This document shows, piece after piece, positions 1-7,046 of a stretch of DNA of 14,542 bases. The notes under the pieces were generated by a model. That model saw nothing but the letters and a program-made list of their open reading frames with translations, did no database searches and was not told the origin of the DNA. Made by a program: the position numbers and the translations under genes. The DNA is from SLRI01 sp964528705. GTDB taxonomy: Bacteria; Pseudomonadota; Alphaproteobacteria; Geminicoccales; Geminicoccaceae. Position 1 is the first letter of the stretch, and every line of letters starts with the position of its first letter. Where the stretch lies: positions 1-14,542 of the forward strand of contig CAZGUW010000096.1 of the NCBI GenBank assembly GCA_964528705.1, in the 5' to 3' direction.

Positions 1-92
1 TGGCGGCCTTCGAGCAGCGGGCCGACCAGCTCTACGGCAAGGGCAAGGCCACCGGCGACGGGCTCGAAACGGCCGTTCACTCGCCGAGCTGA
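1..92 (+). CDS. C-terminal end of a COQ10/RatA-like START-domain protein (partial)
   Basis: The frame beginning at base 3 is open to the TGA at 90-92 and encodes 29 residues, AAFEQRADQLYGKG and so on, ending HSPS. A final helix of the type FExRAxxLYG is typical of the C-terminus of the alphaproteobacterial COQ10/RatA (polyketide cyclase/START) family, whose members bind ubiquinone or isoprenoid ligands. In this lineage that gene often sits beside the cinA-like gene and ispDF, as it would here. The 5' part lies outside the window, so the assignment rests on a short tail plus context. It runs convergently toward the cinA-like gene, with only 6 nt between the two stop codons. The last dozen residues after LYG are not something I can match to the family. 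Confidence 0.5.
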   Translation, partial: AAFEQRADQLYGKGKATGDGLETAVHSPS

Positions 93-98
93 CCGCGC

Positions 99-737
99 TC
101 AGCAGGTCGCCGTCTGCTCCAGCAGGGCGAGCGCCCGCTCCAGGGTGGCGGTGCGGACGGCGCGGCGATCACCCGAAAAGACATGGCGCTCGAGGGCGGG
201 CGTCGCACCCCGCATCTGGACAGCGATGAAGACGAGGCCGACGGGCTTCGTCGCCGTCGCACCGCCCGGGCCGGCGATCCCTGTGACGGCGACGGCGAGG
301 TCCGCCGGAGACNNNNNNNNNNCGATATCGGCAGCAGCGACGACAGCAGCGACAGCGACGTCAGTGGCGACGGCGACGACAGCAGCGTCAGCGACGACAG
401 TAGCGACGACGGCGAAAGCAGTGACGGCGACGGCGAAATCAGCCGGGGAGCGGGCGAGGGCGCCGCTCACCATCTCGGCCGCCGTCTTGGCGGAAACGGC
501 GCCGTGGCGCCCGAGCGTTGCCGGGGCGACGCCGAGAAGCTCCATCTTCGCGTCGTTCGAGTAGGTGACGAAGCCGCGCTCCACCACGGCCGAGGAGCCG
601 GCGATCTCGGTGAGGCAGGCGGCGATGAGGCCGCCGGTGCAGCTCTCCGCGGTGGCAAGCGTGAGGCCGCGCTCCTGGCATATGGCCAGGAGGCGCGTGG
701 CCGCCTCCAGTGCCGTCTCAGGCAGGGCCCCGGTCAC
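99..737 (-). CDS. pncC: CinA C-terminal-domain protein / nicotinamide-nucleotide amidase, interrupted by an assembly gap
   Basis: This is a single-domain CinA-family protein. The family deamidates nicotinamide mononucleotide to nicotinic acid mononucleotide in pyridine-nucleotide salvage in the cytosol. The sequence shows ESCTGG (residues 31-36, containing the family's active-site serine), VERGFVTYSNDAK (52-64), TGIAGPGG (152-159) and KPVGLVFIA (164-172). Family members are about 160-165 residues, but this reading gives 212. The excess is a 46-residue block: SPADFAVAVT (97-106) recurs as SPADLAVAVT (143-152), and Ala/Val-rich low-complexity sequence plus four undefined residues lies between them. 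Removing the block restores an ordinary-length protein, so it is probably an assembly fault rather than biology. The start is GTG at 737-735, overlapping the ispDF stop (TGA, 736-734) as GTGA, which implies translational coupling. Confidence 0.85.
   Translation of the reverse strand: MTGALPETALEAATRLLAICQERGLTLATAESCTGGLIAACLTEIAGSSAVVERGFVTYSNDAKMELLGVAPATLGRHGAVSAKTAAEMVSGALARSPADFAVAVTAFAVVATVVADAAVVAVATDVAVAAVVAAADIXXXXSPADLAVAVTGIAGPGGATATKPVGLVFIAVQMRGATPALERHVFSGDRRAVRTATLERALALLEQTATC
282..449. repeat. Imperfect direct repeat flanking low-complexity DNA and the N gap inside cinA
   Basis: Bases 282-311 and 420-449 both encode SPAD(L/F)AVAVT on the minus strand and differ at about 5 of 30 positions, mostly silently. 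They share the block GTGACGGCGACGGCGA. Between them lie the ten N (313-322) and about 97 nt of GAC/AGC/GGC-type trinucleotide-biased sequence (323-419). The offset is 138 nt, an exact multiple of three, but it includes the gap placeholder, so the real distance is unknown. The silent differences suggest two versions of the same gene, for example from different strains or error-rich reads, joined end to end. Confidence 0.8.
313..322. other. Scaffold gap (10 N)
   Basis: Ten undefined bases. A fixed run of ten is commonly a scaffolder's placeholder, so the true gap length cannot be read from it. It falls inside the cinA-like coding region and touches the duplicated segment. Confidence 0.98.
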
Positions 738-1888
738 AGGGGGAAGCTCAGGCTGACGGTGGCCTGGGCGGCGAGGCCTTCCTCGCGGCCGCAGAAGCCG
801 AGGCGCTCGGTGGTGGTCGCCTTGATGCTCACATGCGCTGGATCGAGGGCGAGCAGGCCCGCCAGGCTCGCCCGCAGGGCTTCGCGGTGCGGGCCGATCT
901 TCGGCCGCTCGCCGATGATGGTGAGGTCGACATGCTCGATCCGGCCGCCCCGGGCCCGCACGAGCCCGGCCGCATGGTGCAGGAAATGCGCGCTGGCAAC
1001 GTCGCGCCAGCGCGCGTCCGAGGGCGGGAAATGGCTGCCGATATCTCCCTCGGCGATGCCGCCGAGCAGTGCGTCCGTGACCGCATGGAGGGCGACATCG
1101 GCGTCCGAATGGCCGGCGAGGCCGCGATCGTGCGGCAGGGTGACGCCGCAGAGGACAAAGGGGCGGCCGGCCGCGAAGGCGTGCACGTCGAAGCCCGAGC
1201 CGCTGATCCAGCGGCGGGCCTCGCGGGCGAGGAGCGCTTCGGCCCGCGCCATGTCGGCCTCGGTGGTCACCTTGAAGTTCTCCTCCTCACCGGCGACGGC
1301 CAGCACCGGCACCCCGTCGAGAGCGACGACGCCCGTATCGTCCGTGCAGTCCCGGTCAGCATGACGGCGATGGGCCTCGAGCAGCGTGGCGAAGTCGAAG
1401 CCCTGTGGGGTCTGCGCCCGCCCGAGGCCGTCACGCGGCACCTCGCTCATGACCTCGCCGGTGGCGCCGACCGCCTTCAGCGTATCGACGACGGGCAGCA
1501 CCGGCAGCACCGCCCGGGCCTGCTCGAGACCCCGCCGCACGCGGTCCACCAGCGCAGGCGAGGCAAAAGGCCGGGCGGCATCGTGGATCAGCACGTGCAA
1601 AGGTGCGCGCGAAGCCAGCGCCTCGAGGCCGTGCCGCACGCTGGCCTGCCGGGTAGCGCCACCGATCACTGGCGGCGGCAGCTCGAGCCCCTCTATCGCC
1701 GCGGCATAAAGACCCTCCTGCCCGGGGCCGATCACGACCTGCAGCTGGCGCGAATCCAGGCAGGCACGCAGAGCGTCGATGCTGCGACGCAGCATCGGCT
1801 GGCCGGCAAGCGCCTGATACTGCTTGGGCAACTCGCCACCGAGCCGCAATCCGCTGCCTGCGGCCATGACCAGCGCCACGCACTCCAT
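734..1888 (-). CDS. ispDF: Bifunctional IspD-IspF isoprenoid (MEP pathway) enzyme
   Basis: This fused enzyme catalyses two non-consecutive MEP-pathway steps: the cytidylyltransferase step (MEP + CTP to CDP-ME) and the cyclisation that forms MEcPP. The IspD half (about 1-225) has the nucleotide-binding run AAGSGLRLGG with PKQY (9-24), IHDAARPF (101-108), TPQGF (160-164), TDDTG (182-186) and FKVTTEADM (205-213). The IspF half (about 228-384) has FDVH (233-236, metal ligands Asp234 and His236), GHSDADVALHAVTDALLGG (259-277, likely third ligand His268) and KATTTERLGFCGREEG (356-371). At 384 residues it is of normal length, and both active sites look intact. The ATG at 1888 is preceded on its strand by GAGGG. 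The downstream cinA-like gene overlaps its stop by 4 nt, so the two form a minus-strand pair diverging from ntrB. The fusion is typical of alpha- and epsilonproteobacteria. Confidence 0.97.
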   Translation of the reverse strand: MECVALVMAAGSGLRLGGELPKQYQALAGQPMLRRSIDALRACLDSRQLQVVIGPGQEGLYAAAIEGLELPPPVIGGATRQASVRHGLEALASRAPLHVLIHDAARPFASPALVDRVRRGLEQARAVLPVLPVVDTLKAVGATGEVMSEVPRDGLGRAQTPQGFDFATLLEAHRRHADRDCTDDTGVVALDGVPVLAVAGEEENFKVTTEADMARAEALLAREARRWISGSGFDVHAFAAGRPFVLCGVTLPHDRGLAGHSDADVALHAVTDALLGGIAEGDIGSHFPPSDARWRDVASAHFLHHAAGLVRARGGRIEHVDLTIIGERPKIGPHREALRASLAGLLALDPAHVSIKATTTERLGFCGREEGLAAQATVSLSFPL

Positions 1889-2057
1889 GAGCCCTCGCCG
1901 CTCCGCAAATTCAAAGGGAAATGCAGTCTACGTCCACTGCTGCATGCTGGCCAGCACAGGGGGGCATTGTGCGGTTGCACAAAATCCCGTAGATCGTGCC
2001 TTGCAGATAGGCAGGGTCCTCAGCCTGCACAAAAAACGGTCATTACGGGAAATGCCG
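1889..2057. promoter_or_regulatory. Divergent ispDF / ntrB intergenic region with two palindromes
   Basis: These 169 nt separate two divergent genes and must hold promoters for both. I see a perfect 12-bp palindrome TGCTGGCCAGCA (1945-1956) and a perfect inverted repeat TTGTGC-GGTT-GCACAA (1967-1982), with centres 24 bp apart. TGCACAAAA also occurs twice as a direct repeat, at 1976-1984 and 2026-2034, exactly 50 bp apart. The half-sites run GTGC...GCAC, the opposite order to the enterobacterial NtrC site (GCAC...GTGC), so I do not call an NtrC site. I could not place convincing -35/-10 boxes on either strand. The regulatory role is inferred from symmetry and position. Confidence 0.45.
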
Positions 2058-3164
2058 ATGCAAGCCCTACAGAACGGCTTTTCGTCACCGGCCCCGGCGC
2101 ATCGCCAAGTGGTCGATCCTTTCGTTGTCCTCGAGAACCTGCCGAGCCCGGTCCTGGTCCTCGCCGGACGGACGCTGGTCTTCGCCAACCCGGCAGCCGA
2201 GCAACTCTTCTCTCTCGGGCGCTCGGTGCTGCTCGGGCGGTCGCTGGACGACCTCCTCGCACCGCACAGCACGCTCGTCGCCCTGATCGGCCAGCTCGAG
2301 GAGGGCTCCGGCTCGATATCGGAGTATGGCATAGAGCTTGCTTTGCAGCGTGGCGTGGTGGTCGCAGTCGATGCGCATATCACACCCGTCCCGGAAGCCC
2401 AGGATCACATCTTGCTCGTGCTTCATCCCTGCTCCATGGCGCAGCGGCTCGATCGCATCCCCGCTGGCCGCAGCAACGGTCGCTCGATCGCCGGGCTGGC
2501 CGAGACGCTGGCGCACGAGGTCAAGAACCCGCTCTCCGGCATCCGGGGTGCCGCCCAGCTCCTGGCACCTTCGCTCGGCGAGGAGGACCGCTCGCTGATC
2601 CAGCTCATCTGCGACGAGACCGATCGCATCTGCGCCCTGGTCGACCGGATGGATGCGTTCAGCGAGCAGGGGCGCATCGACCGCCGGCCGGTCAACATCC
2701 ACCTCGTCCTCGAGCATGTGCGGCGGCTGGCGCAGAATGGCTTCGCCCGGCATCTGCGGATCATCGAGCAGTACGACCCGTCCCTGCCTGACGTCGAGGG
2801 TGATCGCGACCAGCTGATCCAGGTGTTCCTCAATCTCGTCAAGAACGCCGCCGAGGCCGCACCCGTCGAGGGCGGCCAGATCACTCTCTCGACCCAGTAC
2901 CAGCACGGCTTTCGGATGAGCGTCGGCGCCGCCGGCGAGCGGCTGGAGCTGCCGATCACGGTCGAGGTGCGGGACACGGGCCCCGGCGTGGCGCCCGACA
3001 TGATGGACCATCTCTTCCAGCCCTTCGTCACGAACAAGGCAAAGGGCAGCGGGCTCGGCCTCTCGCTCGTGGCGAAGATCATCGGCGAGCATGGCGGGCT
3101 GGTCTCCTATGCCCGCGCGCAGCCGGGCTCGATCTTCAAGGTCCGTCTCCCGACGGCACGCTGA
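2058..3164 (+). CDS. ntrB: Nitrogen regulation sensor histidine kinase NtrB
   Basis: NtrB is the cytosolic kinase/phosphatase that controls NtrC phosphorylation in response to PII protein and nitrogen status. The 368-residue protein has a PAS-like sensor region (about 20-130), an H-box LAHEVKNPLSG with phospho-acceptor His153, an N-box LVKNAAEA (Asn263), a G1 box DTGPGV (about 306-311), an F-box LFQPFV and a G2 box GSGLGLSL (330-337). It has no membrane segment, as expected. The frame is open upstream to an ATG at 1824, but that would run into ispDF antisense and add non-homologous sequence. I chose the ATG at 2058 because GGGA at 2047-2050 is 7 nt upstream; ATG 2052 is too close to it. ntrC follows after 52 nt. 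No dusB/nifR3 gene precedes ntrB, unlike in many relatives. Confidence 0.95.
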   Translation: MQALQNGFSSPAPAHRQVVDPFVVLENLPSPVLVLAGRTLVFANPAAEQLFSLGRSVLLGRSLDDLLAPHSTLVALIGQLEEGSGSISEYGIELALQRGVVVAVDAHITPVPEAQDHILLVLHPCSMAQRLDRIPAGRSNGRSIAGLAETLAHEVKNPLSGIRGAAQLLAPSLGEEDRSLIQLICDETDRICALVDRMDAFSEQGRIDRRPVNIHLVLEHVRRLAQNGFARHLRIIEQYDPSLPDVEGDRDQLIQVFLNLVKNAAEAAPVEGGQITLSTQYQHGFRMSVGAAGERLELPITVEVRDTGPGVAPDMMDHLFQPFVTNKAKGSGLGLSLVAKIIGEHGGLVSYARAQPGSIFKVRLPTAR

Positions 3165-3216
3165 GCGAGGGCGGGGAACGAAGTGACTAGCGAACGGACC
3201 AGCGGGTGAGGCTCGG

Positions 3217-4653
3217 ATGAGCGGCGAGACGGTGCTGATAGCGGAGGACGACACGGCGATACGCACGGTCGTCGCCCGCGCCCTCTCGCGCCAGGGCTTC
3301 AATGTCCAGGCGACCAGCGTCGCGGTGACGCTCTGGCGGTGGATCGCGGCGGGCGAGGGCGACGTCGTGATCACCGATGTCGGTCTGCCGGACGAGAACA
3401 GCCTCGATCTCCTGCCGCGGATCAAGCAGCTGCGGCCGGATCTGCCGATCATCGTCATGAGCGCGCGCAACACCCTCCTGACGGCGGTCCGGGCGACCGA
3501 GCGGGGTGCTTTCGAGTACCTGCCGAAGCCCTTCGACCTCGCCAACCTGCTCGCCACGGTCCAGCGCTCGCTCGACCGCCGCGCCAGCCGCCCGCAGCGC
3601 ACCGAGGAAGCGGTGCTGCAGGAGGAGCAGCTGCCGATCATCGGCCGCGCCCCGGCGATGCAGGAGATCTACCGGATCATCGCCCGCCTCGCCGCCACCG
3701 ATCTCACTGTGCTGATCGCTGGTGAATCGGGCACCGGCAAGGAGCTCGTCGCCAAGGCGCTGCACGATTTCGGCAAGCGCCGGGACGGTCCGTTCGTGCC
3801 GGTCAACATGGCCGCAATCCCGCGCGAGCTGATCGAGAGCGAGCTCTTCGGGCACGAGAAGGGCGCCTTCACCGGCGCCGGCGCACGTCGGGCGGGCCGC
3901 TTCGAGCAGGCGGAGGGCGGCACGCTCTTCCTCGACGAGATCGGCGACATGCCGATCGAGGCGCAGACGCGGCTGCTCCGGGTGCTGCAGCAGGGCGAGT
4001 TCATCCCCGTCGGCGGCAGCAACCCGATCCGCGCCAATGTCCGGATCATTGCGGCGAGCCATCGCGACTTCAAGCAGATGGTCAGCCAGGGCCTATTCCG
4101 CGAGGACCTCTACTACCGGCTCAACGTCGTGCCGCTGCGCCTGCCGGCGCTGCGCGAGCGGGTCGACGACGTGCCGGCCCTGGTCCAGCATTTCCTCGGC
4201 AAGGCCCACCAGGAGGGGCTGCCGGTCAAGACCATCGATCCCGAGGCGATGCGCCGGCTGAAGGAGCACAACTGGCCGGGCAACGTGCGCGAGCTCGAGA
4301 ATCTGGTTCGCCGGCTGGCCGTGCTCTACAGCGAGGAGATCATCGGCGAGAGCGTGATCCAGAGCGAGCTCGAGGACAGCCGCAAGCCCGTCGAGGGCGA
4401 GCCGGTGGACGAGACGCTGAGCGGTGCCGTCGAGCGCCACGTCGACCGCTACTTCGCCGCCCACGACGACGAGCTGCCGCCGGCCGGGGTCTACGCGCGC
4501 ATCCTGAAGGACTTCGAACGGCCGCTGATCACCCGCACCCTGCAGGCGACCCGGGGCAACCAATTGCGGGCCGCCGACATCCTGGGCTTGAACCGCAACA
4601 CGCTTCGCAAGAAGATAAGGGAACTGGACATCCATTTCGTCCGCAGCCCCTGA
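3217..4653 (+). CDS. ntrC: Nitrogen regulation response regulator NtrC (sigma54 activator)
   Basis: NtrC is phosphorylated by NtrB and activates sigma54 promoters of nitrogen-assimilation genes. The order of domains is: receiver (1-120) with acidic pocket EDD (10-12), phospho-acceptor Asp54 and Lys104; AAA+ ATPase (about 140-370) with Walker A GESGTGKE (169-176), the sigma54-contact loop GAFTGA (216-221), Walker B GGTLFLDEI (234-242) and WPGNVREL (353-360); and a C-terminal Fis-type helix-turn-helix (about 437-472, GLNRNTLRKKIREL). At 478 residues the length is normal, and the linker motif VERHVDRYFA (405-414) is of the alphaproteobacterial NtrC kind. The ATG at 3217 has GGTGAGG (3205-3211) 5 nt upstream. 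All catalytic elements are intact, so this should be an active sigma54 activator, in contrast to NtrX downstream. Confidence 0.97.
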   Translation: MSGETVLIAEDDTAIRTVVARALSRQGFNVQATSVAVTLWRWIAAGEGDVVITDVGLPDENSLDLLPRIKQLRPDLPIIVMSARNTLLTAVRATERGAFEYLPKPFDLANLLATVQRSLDRRASRPQRTEEAVLQEEQLPIIGRAPAMQEIYRIIARLAATDLTVLIAGESGTGKELVAKALHDFGKRRDGPFVPVNMAAIPRELIESELFGHEKGAFTGAGARRAGRFEQAEGGTLFLDEIGDMPIEAQTRLLRVLQQGEFIPVGGSNPIRANVRIIAASHRDFKQMVSQGLFREDLYYRLNVVPLRLPALRERVDDVPALVQHFLGKAHQEGLPVKTIDPEAMRRLKEHNWPGNVRELENLVRRLAVLYSEEIIGESVIQSELEDSRKPVEGEPVDETLSGAVERHVDRYFAAHDDELPPAGVYARILKDFERPLITRTLQATRGNQLRAADILGLNRNTLRKKIRELDIHFVRSP

Positions 4654-4677
4654 CCCGGCCCCCTGAACCTGCTGACG

Positions 4678-4700
4678 TCCGGGCGGGCCTGCCACCCGGA
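4678..4700 (+). promoter_or_regulatory. Inverted repeat overlapping the ntrY ribosome-binding site
   Basis: TCCGGG (4678-4683) pairs with CCCGGA (4695-4700). After one C/A mismatch, GG (4685-4686) can pair with CC (4692-4693), leaving a 5-nt loop. The 3' arm contains three of the four bases of the likely Shine-Dalgarno sequence GGAG (4698-4701) of ntrY, so in RNA the hairpin could mask it. The pairing is seen in the sequence; the regulatory effect is inferred. Confidence 0.4.
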
Positions 4701-4705
4701 GCGTC

Positions 4706-6979
4706 TTGGACACACCCTCCCCAAGCTCACTGAGCGGCCTGATCGCCAGCCTGCGCAGCGCGGACCCCTCGCTGCTGGAGCGGCTGCGGCGCTTCAATCC
4801 GGAGCGCAAGCTGGCGCTGGTGCTCTCGATCCTGGCCGTCATCTCCGGCATCGCCACCTATATCGTCATCTCGACGGCGCCGCCTTACGGGCGGAGCGTC
4901 CAGACGGTGGTGCTGCTCCTCAATATCGACCTCATCCTGCTGCTGCTGCTCGGCCTCGTCATCGGCCGCCGGCTCGTCATGCTGGTGCTGGAGCATCGGC
5001 AGGGCAGGGCGGGCTCGAAGCTGCATGGCCGGCTGGTGGCGCTCTTCGCCGTGGTCGCGGTGGCGCCTGCGATCGTCGTCTCGGTATTCTCGGTGCTGTT
5101 CCTGAGCTCGGGCCTCGAGACCTGGTTCGGCGACCGGATCCGGGTGGCGCTCGAGACCTCGATGAACGTCGCCGAGGCCTATCTCGAGGAGCACAAGGAG
5201 AACATCCGCGCCGACGCGCTGGCGATGGCCGCCGACCTCAACCGGGAGGCGCCCCTGCTCCTCGGCGATCCCGTCCGGCTGCAGCAGTTCGTGGCCGGCC
5301 AGGCGGCCGTGCGCTCGCTCACGGAAGCCATCGTGTTCGACCGCCTCGGCAATGTCCTTGCCCGCACGGGCCTCAGCTTCGGCCTCGAGATGGAGTACCT
5401 GCCGCCGGGGGCGCTCGCCAGGGCCGAATCGGGCGAGGTCGTCACCGTCACCTCGTCGGCGGACGACCGTGTCCGCGCACTGGTCCAGCTCTTCGGCTTC
5501 GGTGACGCCTATCTCTTCGTCGGACGCTTCGTCGATGCCGAGGTCCTGGGCTTCATGCAGCGCACGCAGAGCGTGGTGCGCGAGTACCAGCAGCTCTCGA
5601 CCGAGCGGCGCGGCATCCAGATCACGTCGGGCATCCTCTTCGGCCTCGTGGCACTGCTCCTGCTCTTTGCCGCCGTCTGGACCGGCATGGCGGTGGCCGA
5701 CCGGATCGTGGCGCCCATCGGCCAGCTCATCGGCGCCGCCGACCGGGTGCGGACGGGCGACCTGCTCGCGCGCGTGCCGGAAGGGGCGAGCGACGACGAG
5801 ATCGCGGTGCTCAGCCGGGCCTTCAACCGCATGGCGACGCAGCTGCACAGCCAGCGGCGCGAGCTGATCGACGCCAACCACCAGCTCGATGCGCGGCGCC
5901 GGTTCACGGAGGCCGTGCTCTCCGGCGTCACGGCCGGCGTGATCGGCCTCGACGACCAGCGCCGCATCGTCCTGCCGAACCGCGCGGCCAGCCACTTCCT
6001 CGACTCGCCGGCCGGCGGCGAGATCGCCGGCGTCGACATTCAGGACGCCCTGCCGGAGACCCTGCCGCTCTTCGAGCGGGCGGAGCTGGCGGCCGGTCAG
6101 ACCGTGCAGCAGCAGGTGACGGTCCGGCGGGGTCTCGCCGAATACACGCTGCTCGTCCGTCTCGCGGCGCAGCGCGAGGGTGACGCCATCGTCGGCTACG
6201 TCCTGACCTTCGACGACATCACGGCGCTCCTGAGTGCCCAGCGCCAGGCGGCCTGGGCGGAGGTGGCGCGGCGGATCGCCCACGAGATCAAGAACCCGCT
6301 GACCCCGATCCAGCTCTCCGCCGAGCGTCTGGGCCGCAAGTTCTCCGGCCAGATCGACGAGGCGGATCGCTCCTCCTTCAACCGCTCGATCGACACGATC
6401 ATCCGCCAGGTCGACGTCATCGGCCGGCTGATCCGCGAGTTCTCAGCGTTCGCCCGCATGCCCGACGCTCACATGCGGCCCGAGCCGCTCGCCGAGCTCG
6501 TGCAGCACGCGGCGGACCTCCAGCAGAGCGCCCGGCCGGAGCTTCGCCTCACCATCGACCTCGGGCCCTCGGCCGGGCTCTACCTCGACTGCGACGGCGA
6601 GAAGATCAGCCAGGCGCTGACCAACGTCCTGCAGAACGCCGCCCAGGCGGTCGAGGATCCGGCGGGCGGTAGCCCGGTCCGCGAGCCCGTGGTAGAGGTC
6701 ACAGTGTTGCGCAGTGACCACGAGCTGGCCATTCTGGTCGCCGATAACGGCAGCGGTTTCCCGGCCGGCGAACGACAGCGGTTCCTCGAGCCCTACGTCA
6801 CCACGAAGGCCAAGGGCACGGGCTTGGGGCTTGCCATCGTGCACAAGATTATGGAGGAACACGCTGGCCGCGTGGAGCTCGACAACAGCGAGCTCGGTGG
6901 CGCGCTGGTGAGGTTGGTCTTTCCGGCGGAGCGGATCGTCGAGGGACGGCCGCGGCCGATCGGCAGCCGGGCATCTTGA
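4706..6979 (+). CDS. ntrY: Membrane-bound sensor histidine kinase NtrY
   Basis: NtrY is the inner-membrane kinase partner of NtrX, linked in alphaproteobacteria to nitrogen, redox and envelope responses. The 757-residue protein has predicted membrane segments at about 36-57, 67-93, 108-133 and 305-328, with a periplasmic sensor region (about 134-304) between the last two. These are followed by HAMP (about 330-385), PAS (about 395-510), an H-box RIAHEIKNPLTP with phospho-acceptor His526, an N-box LQNAAQA (Asn644), a G1 box ADNGSGF (679-685) and a G2 box GTGLGLA (704-710). The start is TTG at 4706 with GGAG (4698-4701) 4 nt upstream. The next in-frame ATG is near codon 92, so it would lose the first segment and most of the second. 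TTG plus a hairpin over the ribosome-binding site suggests weak or controlled translation. The gene lies 52 nt after ntrC. Confidence 0.95.
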   Translation: MDTPSPSSLSGLIASLRSADPSLLERLRRFNPERKLALVLSILAVISGIATYIVISTAPPYGRSVQTVVLLLNIDLILLLLLGLVIGRRLVMLVLEHRQGRAGSKLHGRLVALFAVVAVAPAIVVSVFSVLFLSSGLETWFGDRIRVALETSMNVAEAYLEEHKENIRADALAMAADLNREAPLLLGDPVRLQQFVAGQAAVRSLTEAIVFDRLGNVLARTGLSFGLEMEYLPPGALARAESGEVVTVTSSADDRVRALVQLFGFGDAYLFVGRFVDAEVLGFMQRTQSVVREYQQLSTERRGIQITSGILFGLVALLLLFAAVWTGMAVADRIVAPIGQLIGAADRVRTGDLLARVPEGASDDEIAVLSRAFNRMATQLHSQRRELIDANHQLDARRRFTEAVLSGVTAGVIGLDDQRRIVLPNRAASHFLDSPAGGEIAGVDIQDALPETLPLFERAELAAGQTVQQQVTVRRGLAEYTLLVRLAAQREGDAIVGYVLTFDDITALLSAQRQAAWAEVARRIAHEIKNPLTPIQLSAERLGRKFSGQIDEADRSSFNRSIDTIIRQVDVIGRLIREFSAFARMPDAHMRPEPLAELVQHAADLQQSARPELRLTIDLGPSAGLYLDCDGEKISQALTNVLQNAAQAVEDPAGGSPVREPVVEVTVLRSDHELAILVADNGSGFPAGERQRFLEPYVTTKAKGTGLGLAIVHKIMEEHAGRVELDNSELGGALVRLVFPAERIVEGRPRPIGSRAS

Positions 6980-6980
6980 G

Positions 6981-7024
6981 CGAGGGTCGGCAACGCCCTC
7001 GGAGCCCATGTGCGAGGCGGGCTC
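6981..7024 (+). promoter_or_regulatory. Two back-to-back inverted repeats between ntrY and ntrX
   Basis: CGAGGG (6981-6986) can pair with CCCTCG (6996-7001) over a 9-nt loop. Immediately next, GAGCCC (7002-7007) can pair with GGGCTC (7019-7024) over an 11-nt loop that contains an in-frame ATG (7008). Neither is followed by a T run, so an intrinsic terminator is unlikely. They may mark an mRNA processing or attenuation point that sets kinase-to-regulator stoichiometry; this function is inferred. Confidence 0.35.
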
Positions 7025-7046
7025 TAAGCGGAGACAGGCGAAGCGG

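Noticed and set aside
1967..1999. Classical NtrC binding site upstream of ntrB
   Set aside because: GCAC and GTGC are present, but their order and spacing do not match GCAC-N5-GGTGC.
1824..2057. Upstream extension of ntrB to ATG 1824
   Set aside because: The extra 78 codons lie antisense to ispDF and in the intergenic region, with no NtrB-like sequence. ATG 2058 has better spacing to GGGA.
710..2791. 693-codon plus-strand frame through ispDF antisense into ntrB
   Set aside because: It covers two real genes in other frames and the intergenic region, and its product resembles nothing.
3162..3180. Near-identical sequence after the ntrB and ntrY stop codons (TGAGCGAGGG at 3162 and 6977)
   Set aside because: About 16 of 19 bases match, but the stretch is short and G-rich and the resemblance stops at once. 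Chance is sufficient.
2085..3641. Long minus-strand open frame (518 codons) opposite ntrB/ntrC
   Set aside because: It is the antisense shadow of GC-rich codons. The plus-strand frames carry all the kinase and regulator motifs, and the antisense product has no recognisable domain.
4727..6283. Minus-strand open frame (518 codons) opposite ntrY
   Set aside because: Shadow of ntrY. It is charged low-complexity sequence rich in Glu, Arg, His and Asp, with no domain and no ribosome-binding site.
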